Source: Corallococcus coralloides DSM 2259 (GTDB taxonomy: Bacteria; Myxococcota; Myxococcia; Myxococcales; Myxococcaceae). Taken from it: a stretch of DNA of 64,000 bases. The position numbers and the translations under genes are program-made. The DNA is taken from positions 558,001 to 622,000 of the forward strand of contig NC_017030.1 in assembly GCF_000255295.1 (NCBI RefSeq), given 5' to 3'. This document shows, one piece after another, positions 58,654-64,000 of the stretch. The notes below the pieces were generated by a model, which searched no databases, had not been told where the DNA came from, and saw nothing but the letters and a program-made list of their open reading frames with translations. Within the stretch, counting starts at the first letter, position 1. Every line of letters starts with the position of its first letter.

Positions 58654-59676
58654 ATGGCGGAAGGGATGAGCGAGGCGGAAGCCACGCGGCGCGCGTTGGA
58701 GGCGTTGCCGGAGGGCCTTCGGGTGCGCTGGGTCCAGGAGGGCCGCGGGGCCTGGGTGCTGGGCTGCCAGGACTCGAGACCGAACCTGCACGCGCCCCGG
58801 GGCGAGGACGTGCTCATCCAGGGCGAGCTGTGGCTCCTGGGCGCGCGCTACGTGGAGGGCGCGGTGCCGCGAGGCGCCCTGCAGGTGTGGCTGCTGGAGG
58901 GAACCGTGCGGCACGTGCTGGCCTCGCGCGTGGCGGTGGGCGGCGAGGACCTGACGCTGGGGCTGGGGCCTCCCGGGGCGCGGGTGCCGTCGGCGCGCGT
59001 GGTGTGTCAGCGCGTGGAGTGGCGGCCGTACTCGGTCGCGAACGCGGCGCCGCTGGCGGCGGCCTTCGTGGACCTGTGGCGGAGCCTGGGCCGGGGCTCG
59101 CGGCTGGAGCGGCTGGGGCTGGAGGTGGACGGCACGGTGGAGGGATGCGCGCGTGTGTCCCCCTTCGTGGAGGTGGAGCCGGACCGCAAGGGCAACCGCC
59201 GCTCCGCGACGCGCCACCCGCTGCCCCCCTTCGAGGCCACCACGGCGGACGTGCTGCGCGACTGCCGCCTGTGGCTGCGCGCGACGGCGCACGCGCTGAC
59301 CCGCGAGCCGCCCTTCCTGCGCGAGGTGTACCTGCCCTCCGGTGACGGCGAACCCCGGGCGCTCCAGGCCACGGCCGTGAGCGAGTCCCTGAGCGCGTTG
59401 CTGGAGCGCCGGCTGCGCTGGGCGGAAGGGTGGCTGTCCCCGTCCGCGCTGCTGGAGCTGGAGGTGTCGCGCACGGTGCCCGAGGGCGTGGGCGCCGGGG
59501 CCTGCTGGCTCACCGCGCGCTTCGAGCAGGCACAGACGGGCGGAGCGTCCACCACCGTCACGCTGGTCGACACGCCCGGCTTCTCCTCGGAGGTGCTGGC
59601 GCTGCTGCGCGGCTGGGCCCAGGCCACGGCGCAGGGGCGCGGCGCGGTGGTGCGCGGCCTGTTGCCCGTGGAGTGA
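58654..59676 (+). CDS. Hypothetical protein
   Basis: A 340-residue soluble protein of unknown family. No signal peptide or membrane span. Composition is mixed alpha/beta: an N-terminal helix (SEAEATRRALEALPEGL), then short strands (RVRWVQEGRGAWVL, LWLLGARYVEG) and a helical middle (ADVLRDCRLWLRATAHAL). Coding bias is strong in this frame and a long AT-rich leader precedes it. No partner genes overlap it, so the context gives no hint. Confidence 0.65.
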   Translation: MAEGMSEAEATRRALEALPEGLRVRWVQEGRGAWVLGCQDSRPNLHAPRGEDVLIQGELWLLGARYVEGAVPRGALQVWLLEGTVRHVLASRVAVGGEDLTLGLGPPGARVPSARVVCQRVEWRPYSVANAAPLAAAFVDLWRSLGRGSRLERLGLEVDGTVEGCARVSPFVEVEPDRKGNRRSATRHPLPPFEATTADVLRDCRLWLRATAHALTREPPFLREVYLPSGDGEPRALQATAVSESLSALLERRLRWAEGWLSPSALLELEVSRTVPEGVGAGACWLTARFEQAQTGGASTTVTLVDTPGFSSEVLALLRGWAQATAQGRGAVVRGLLPVE

Positions 59677-59806
59677 CACGGATTCATCCCTCGGGGCTCG
59701 TGCCCGGGGGCGGGGCGCTCAGCCAGGCGACCCTGGCATCGGGCTTCCGCGTCCACACCTTGCTCCCGTCAAACTTTCATCCGCGAAGGCGGGGGAGGCA
59801 GGGCCC

Positions 59807-60490
59807 ATGAGCAAGGCGAACTGGAAGACGCGGGCGGTGACGGCGGCGGTCATGACGGGGCTGATGGGCTTCTCCGCCCACGCCAACGACGAGGAGAAGC
59901 AGCAGAAGCACGAGATGAAGCAGGGCAAGGCCGTGGGTGAGGCGGCGGCGAAGCGCGTGCAGTACGTGGGCAAGCTGGCCGTCTTCAACAACCGCCAGAT
60001 CAAGCTGGCGCGGCTCGCGGAGCAGCAGGCGACGGACCCGCAGGTGAAGCAGTTCGCCACCAGGCTGCGCGAGGACCATGAGAACAGCCAGAGCCAGCTG
60101 CGCACCTGGGCCCAGGCCCAGAAGCTGCAGATCAGCGCCCTCAGCGACAGCAATGTCACCTCCGAGGACCAGACGGGCACGGGCGGCTCCGGTGTGCAGC
60201 AGGGCTACCAGGAGAAGATGAAGGGCACCGGCGAGAAGCTGGGCAAGGCCATCGACCAGTCGAACGAGGAGATCACCAAGCTCCAGGAGAAGGAGGGCCC
60301 CGAGTTCGACAAGGCCTTCCTGACGCGCATCGCGGAGGACCAGAAGAAGGGCAAGGAGGTCCTCAAGGAGGGCCGCAAGGAGTACAAGAACGACGCCACC
60401 TTCCTGGCGCTCCTGAGCGACACGGAGCGCGTCGTCAGCGGCAACGAGACGCAGGCGAAGGAGCTCGAGAAGCAGATGAAGAAGAAGTAG
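59807..60490 (+). CDS. DUF4142 family secreted protein
   Basis: A 227-residue periplasmic or secreted protein. Signal peptide ends GFSAHA-ND. The mature part is highly charged and all-helical: VFNNRQIKLARLAEQQATDPQVKQFATRLREDHENS is the DUF4142 signature (a ferritin-like helical bundle), with a second helix pair later (FDKAFLTRIAEDQKKGKEVL). Lys/Glu-rich C-terminus. Family function unknown; members are often stress-associated. Preceded by a GGGGGAGGCAGG purine-rich site. Confidence 0.85.
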   Translation: MSKANWKTRAVTAAVMTGLMGFSAHANDEEKQQKHEMKQGKAVGEAAAKRVQYVGKLAVFNNRQIKLARLAEQQATDPQVKQFATRLREDHENSQSQLRTWAQAQKLQISALSDSNVTSEDQTGTGGSGVQQGYQEKMKGTGEKLGKAIDQSNEEITKLQEKEGPEFDKAFLTRIAEDQKKGKEVLKEGRKEYKNDATFLALLSDTERVVSGNETQAKELEKQMKKK

Positions 60491-60569
60491 TGACCGCGTG
60501 TGTAACGCGGTGGGCGTCGGGCCGACGGGCCGGTTGACTCGGCCGGGCCCGGCGCCTATCCCCTCGCGG

Positions 60570-61541
60570 ATGCGCACGGCACTCGCGGCGATGGGAGTGA
60601 CATTCGGGGGTCTGCTGAGCGCGTGCATGGCGTCCGCGCCAGTGGCCCACGCGGTCCCCTCCGAGGGCGTGACGCCCGCGGGCCCCTTCGTCGACGACGC
60701 GCGCAGTCTCTTCGAGGGCTGCGTCCCCGTCCCGGACAGCGCCGCGTCGCGCACGTACCGCTGCGGCGCGCTCTCCGTGTGGCTGCACGAACAGCCCGGG
60801 AAGAGCGAGGCGCAGGCCGTGGACTCCGGCCGTGCCCGGGTGCAGGCGCGACTCGGCTCGGGCCTCACGGAAGCCCGGGGCGAGCTGCCACTCGGTGGAC
60901 AGCCGCACCCGTCCCTGCGCTTCGAACGGTGCTCCGGTGAGAACGCCTGCACGGTGGGCGGCTACGTCACGGCGGTGACGCCCACCGCGGGCCACGTGCG
61001 GCAGCTGGGCTGCGTGGCGCGCGATGACGTCCGCGCGGGGCTGGGCCGGTGCCTGGAGCTGTTCGCGTACCTGGCCATGCGGGGCAACCCGGAGGGCGAC
61101 ACGCTGTCGCCGTCAGCGCTCATCACACCGCCCCGGCTGCCGTGGCGCGTGCTGTACCTGCCGGAGGGCTGCGAGGTCGCGGACTCGACGACGCGCGCGG
61201 GGAGGATCCGCTGTGCCACGTCCACCTTCTCCTGGAGCGTCTTCGTTCCGGTGCTGCCGGGCACGGGCCAGGTGGAGCGCTGGCGCGACCGGAGCACGGA
61301 GGAGCTGCGCGACGCGCTCCCGGGCGCCAGCACGGTGGAGGTACTCGACTGCTACGTGGAGGGCCTGGCCACGCGCTGCGTCCGCTTCACCGCGCCCGGA
61401 CAAGAGGGGGGCGAGGACGTCCAGGTCTGGACCGGCGGCGTGAACTACAAGGGCTGGGGCCTGTTCGCGGCGTGCAGCCTCCCGGCGAGTGCGCTCTTCC
61501 CCTTTCCGACCACCTGCAACGGCGTGTTCGCCCCGCGCTGA
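60570..61541 (+). CDS. Hypothetical lipoprotein
   Basis: A 323-residue predicted lipoprotein with signal MRTALAAMGVTFGGLLSAC. The mature protein has about ten cysteines in pairs (FEGCVPV, YRCGAL, ERCSGENAC, GCVARD, RCLEL, GCEVAD, IRCATS), suggesting a disulphide-stabilised fold built from two similar halves (compare the CVPVPDSAASRTYRCGALSVW and CEVADSTTRAGRIRCATSTFSW patterns, both Gx(C)xV..S..R..RC). The ATG at 60570 opens the signal peptide. Family not recognised. Confidence 0.68.
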   Translation: MRTALAAMGVTFGGLLSACMASAPVAHAVPSEGVTPAGPFVDDARSLFEGCVPVPDSAASRTYRCGALSVWLHEQPGKSEAQAVDSGRARVQARLGSGLTEARGELPLGGQPHPSLRFERCSGENACTVGGYVTAVTPTAGHVRQLGCVARDDVRAGLGRCLELFAYLAMRGNPEGDTLSPSALITPPRLPWRVLYLPEGCEVADSTTRAGRIRCATSTFSWSVFVPVLPGTGQVERWRDRSTEELRDALPGASTVEVLDCYVEGLATRCVRFTAPGQEGGEDVQVWTGGVNYKGWGLFAACSLPASALFPFPTTCNGVFAPR

Positions 61542-61547
61542 AGGGAC

Positions 61548-62306
61548 GTGGCGTTCGTGTTCCTCCTGGAAGGAGTGTCCAAGCGCTTCGGTGCCGCGCA
61601 GGCCCTGCACCCGCTGGACTTGAGCCTGCCCAAGGGCGCCACCACGGTGCTCATCGGTCCCAGTGGCTGCGGGAAGTCCACGCTGCTGCGGCTGCTCAAC
61701 GGCCTGCTGCGGCCCGATACAGGACGCGTCCTCTTCGACGGACAGCCCCTTCCGGAGGATGGGGACGCATTGCTCGCCGTGCGCCAACGCGTGGGCTACG
61801 CGCTCCAGGGCGGAGGCCTGTTCCCGCACCTCACCGGCGCGCGGAACGTCACGCTGATGGCACGGCACCTGCGCTGGCCGGAGGCGCGGATCCGCGAGCG
61901 GCTGGCGCGGTTGATGGACCTGACGCGCTTCCCGGCGGAGGCACTGGAGCGCTTGCCGGGTGAGCTCTCCGGAGGTCAGCGGCAGCGCGTGGCGTTGATG
62001 CGCGCGCTGATGCTGGACCCGGACGTGCTGCTGCTGGATGAACCCCTGGGCGCGTTGGATCCGCTGGTGCGCCATGACCTCCAGACGGACCTGCGCGGCA
62101 TCTTCGAGCGGCTGGGCAAGACGGTGGTGCTCGTCACGCACGACCTGGCGGAAGCCGCCTTCCTGGGCGACGGCATCGTGTTGATGCGCGAGGGCCAGGT
62201 GGTGCAGCAGGGCACGCTGGACGACCTGGAGGCACGTCCCAAGGATCCGTTCGTCACGCGGTTCATCCAGGCGCAGCGCCCGTTGCCCCTGCGGAGGCCG
62301 GGATGA
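61548..62306 (+). CDS. ABC transporter ATP-binding protein, OpuCA/EgtU type
   Basis: A 252-residue importer ATPase: Walker A GPSGCGKS, Q-loop YALQGGGLFPHLT, signature LSGGQRQR, Walker B VLLLDEPLGALD, switch His THDLAEA. The pattern is that of osmoprotectant (glycine betaine/choline) or ergothioneine importers. No CBS domains at the C-terminus, unlike OpuCA. GTG start after GAAGGGAC. It overlaps the next gene by ATGA, forming a two-gene transporter operon. Confidence 0.88.
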   Translation: MAFVFLLEGVSKRFGAAQALHPLDLSLPKGATTVLIGPSGCGKSTLLRLLNGLLRPDTGRVLFDGQPLPEDGDALLAVRQRVGYALQGGGLFPHLTGARNVTLMARHLRWPEARIRERLARLMDLTRFPAEALERLPGELSGGQRQRVALMRALMLDPDVLLLDEPLGALDPLVRHDLQTDLRGIFERLGKTVVLVTHDLAEAAFLGDGIVLMREGQVVQQGTLDDLEARPKDPFVTRFIQAQRPLPLRRPG

Positions 62307-63796
62307 TGCGCGCGCTGTCGCTGGCGTGGCTGCTGCTGCTCACCGTCGCGTGCACGAGCACCGAAGGAGGCGGCGGGCCCCAGGTGCGCGTGGGGTCCAA
62401 GAAGTTCACCGAGTCCGTCATCCTCGGGGAGATGGTGACGCAGGTGGCGGAGCAAGCGGGCGCGCGGGCCTCGCACCGGCGCGAGCTGGGCGGCACCACG
62501 GTGTTGTGGGAGGCGCTGCGCCGGGGCGAGCTGGACGTCTATCCCGAGTACACCGGCACGCTGCGGCAGGAGCTGCTCGTGGGCCGCGCGCTACCGGACG
62601 ACGACGCACTGAGGAAGGCGCTCGCGGACGAAGGCCTGCGGATGAGCGCGTCGCTGGGCTTCAACAACACGTACGCGCTGGGCATGAAGGAAGCGGAGGC
62701 CGAGCGGCTGGGCATCCGCCGCATCTCCGACCTGAAGGCGCACCCGGAGCTGCGCGTGGGCTTCAGCAACGAGTTCATGCAGCGGGGCGACGGCTGGCCC
62801 GCGCTGCGCGACGCGTACGGCCTGCCCCAGCGCGACGTGCGCGGCCTGGACCACGACCTGGCGTACCGGGGCATGGAGAGCGGTGCCATCCAGCTCACGG
62901 ACCTGTACTCCACGGACGCGGAGATCGCCGCCTACGGGCTGCGCGTGCTGGAGGACGACCGGCACCACTTCCCCGCGTACGACGCCGTGCTCCTCTACCG
63001 CGCGGACCTGGAGACGCGAGCGCCCCGGGTGGTCCAGGCGCTGCGCCGGCTGGAGGGCTCGCTGACGGAGGCGGAGATGGTCCAGCTCAACGCCCGCGCG
63101 CGGCTGGAGCACGTGCCGGAGGCTCGGGTGGCGGCGGACTTCCTCCAGGCTTCATTCGGCCTGACCACGGAGGTGCGCACGGACGGGCGGGGTGCGCGCA
63201 TCTGGCAGCGCACGCGCGAGCACCTGTTCCTCGTGGGGCTGTCGCTGGTGGCGGCCATCGCGCTGGCCATCCCGCTGGGCGTGGTGGCCGCGCGCCGTCC
63301 GCGCCTGGGGCAGGGCGTGCTGGGCCTCTCCAGCGTCATCCAGACGGTGCCGTCGCTGGCGCTGCTGGTGTTCATGATTCCGCTCCTGGGCATCGGCTCG
63401 AAGCCGGCCATCGCGGCGCTGTTCCTCTACAGCCTGCTGCCCATCGTGCGGAACACGGCGGCGGGGCTCCAGGGCATCCCGTGGGAGGTGCGCGAATCCG
63501 CGGAGGCGCTGGGCCTGCCGTCCGGCGCGAGGCTGTGGCGCATCGAGCTGCCCATGGCGGCGGCGTCCATCCTCGCGGGCATCCAGACGGCGGCGGTCAT
63601 CAACGTGGGCACCGCCACGCTGGGCGCGCTGGTGGGCGCGGGCGGCTACGGCCAGCCCATCCTCACCGGCATCCGCCTGGACGACGTGGGGCTCATCCTG
63701 GAAGGCGCGGTGCCCGCGGCGGTGCTCGCGCTCGCGGTCAGCGGCCTCTTCGAAGCGGTGGCGCGCGTGCTGGTGCCTCGGGGGCTGCGCGGCTGA
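62303..63796 (+). CDS. Fused substrate-binding protein and permease, osmoprotectant-type ABC importer
   Basis: A 497-residue protein combining both partners of the ATPase at 61548. A lipoprotein-like signal (LLLLTVAC-TST) leads into a type-OpuAC/OpuCC binding domain (~25-290: VGSKKFTESVILGEM, GELDVYPEYTGTL, LTDLYSTDAEI). Five to six membrane spans follow from ~305 with the BPD-type EAA loop (WEVRESAEALGLPSGARLWRIELP). QAC, choline, betaine or ergothioneine are possible ligands. The order here is binding domain first, then permease; the better-known fused members have the permease first. Confidence 0.88.
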   Translation: MMRALSLAWLLLLTVACTSTEGGGGPQVRVGSKKFTESVILGEMVTQVAEQAGARASHRRELGGTTVLWEALRRGELDVYPEYTGTLRQELLVGRALPDDDALRKALADEGLRMSASLGFNNTYALGMKEAEAERLGIRRISDLKAHPELRVGFSNEFMQRGDGWPALRDAYGLPQRDVRGLDHDLAYRGMESGAIQLTDLYSTDAEIAAYGLRVLEDDRHHFPAYDAVLLYRADLETRAPRVVQALRRLEGSLTEAEMVQLNARARLEHVPEARVAADFLQASFGLTTEVRTDGRGARIWQRTREHLFLVGLSLVAAIALAIPLGVVAARRPRLGQGVLGLSSVIQTVPSLALLVFMIPLLGIGSKPAIAALFLYSLLPIVRNTAAGLQGIPWEVRESAEALGLPSGARLWRIELPMAAASILAGIQTAAVINVGTATLGALVGAGGYGQPILTGIRLDDVGLILEGAVPAAVLALAVSGLFEAVARVLVPRGLRG

Positions 63797-63799
63797 GCG

Positions 63800-64000
63800 C
63801 TACACCGGCTCCACGCGGGAGGCGGGCTCGGTCGCGGGCTCCAGGCGCGGCGCGTCCTCCGCGAGCCCCGCCGCGCACAGCCGCACCACGCACATCCACA
63901 CGCAGTCCGCGAGCAGCAGGTGCACCAGCTGCATCGCCACCGGCGCCAGCAGCACCAGGTTGATGATGCCCGCGCACAGCTGCGCGACGTACATGCCGGT
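63800..64000 (-). CDS. C-terminal part of a CtaA/COX15-like heme A synthase (cut by window edge)
   Basis: 66 codons open to the window end; the gene start lies beyond 64000. The membrane segment MYVAQLCAGIINLVLLAPVAMQ followed by LVHLLLADCVWMCVV has the QxxxGxxNxxxxxP...HLLLA pattern of the last helices of CtaA/COX15, which converts heme O to heme A for cytochrome oxidase; the conserved His lies in LVHLLLA. A short charged tail ends the protein. The start M at 63994 would not be the true start. Confidence 0.65.
   Translation of the reverse strand, partial: TGMYVAQLCAGIINLVLLAPVAMQLVHLLLADCVWMCVVRLCAAGLAEDAPRLEPATEPASRVEPV

Overview
This is a 64 kb window of very GC-rich DNA (roughly 70% by eye), and it points to a myxobacterium, most likely Corallococcus or Myxococcus. 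The reasons are a DUF2378 protein (a Myxococcales paralogous family), a Ser/Thr kinase with a PEGA tail, many predicted secreted or lipoprotein hydrolases, a large RHS toxin, MopE-type repeats and the codon use. No rRNA, tRNA or CRISPR array is visible.

Layout. 61-4911: one protein fusing topoisomerase III, RecQ helicase and HRDC. 5203-7734: a metallo-beta-lactamase-fold protein and an M57-like secreted protease. 7815-11132 (minus): DUF5335, a ClpX-like ATPase, and a tight three-gene lipoprotein operon with two tandem paralogues. 11462-17252: trehalose-forming TreZ, a discoidin-domain secreted protein, an M20 peptidase, a VOC protein and a GNAT acetyltransferase with a perfect 25-bp palindrome upstream. 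17447-20927 (minus): a receptor-like Ser/Thr kinase and an ABC-2 exporter pair. 21118-22797: EttA.

22901-35215 is an accessory island. It holds an M43 protease, a frameshifted copy of a 97-residue gene, a MopE-like gene split by an 876-bp IS5-family element (3-bp target duplication, reading frame exactly restorable), a 2316-residue SpvB/RHS toxin with an ADP-ribosyltransferase-like tip and a probable immunity gene, the intact copy of the 97-residue gene, and a HEAT-like pseudogene. The two copies of the 97-residue gene are a long direct repeat bracketing the toxin cargo.

35345-47519: ATP-grasp ligase, DUF2378, an esterase, then a compact operon of an HhH outer-membrane barrel, a triple lamin-tail-domain lipoprotein and a thermonuclease lipoprotein, which could form a surface DNA-handling system. 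A conserved hypothetical, a PAS histidine kinase, a membrane-anchored hypothetical and a TerC protein follow. 47730-48137 is an ArsC-like phosphatase lacking the usual second cysteine.

48385-58513 is the most striking region: an operon related to Escherichia coli yfaP/T/A/S/Q. It encodes a DUF2135 protein, a DUF1175 protein with an NlpC/P60-like Cys-His signature, DUF2138, an alpha-2-macroglobulin that keeps the CLEQ thioester motif, and a DUF2300 protein combining HExxH, the complete SxxK/SxN/KTG penicillin-binding triad and a SpoIID-like end. It reads as a periplasmic protease-trap coupled to peptidoglycan handling. 58654-64000: a hypothetical, DUF4142, a lipoprotein, an ABC importer with a fused binding protein-permease, and the C-terminus of a CtaA/COX15-like heme A synthase cut by the window edge.
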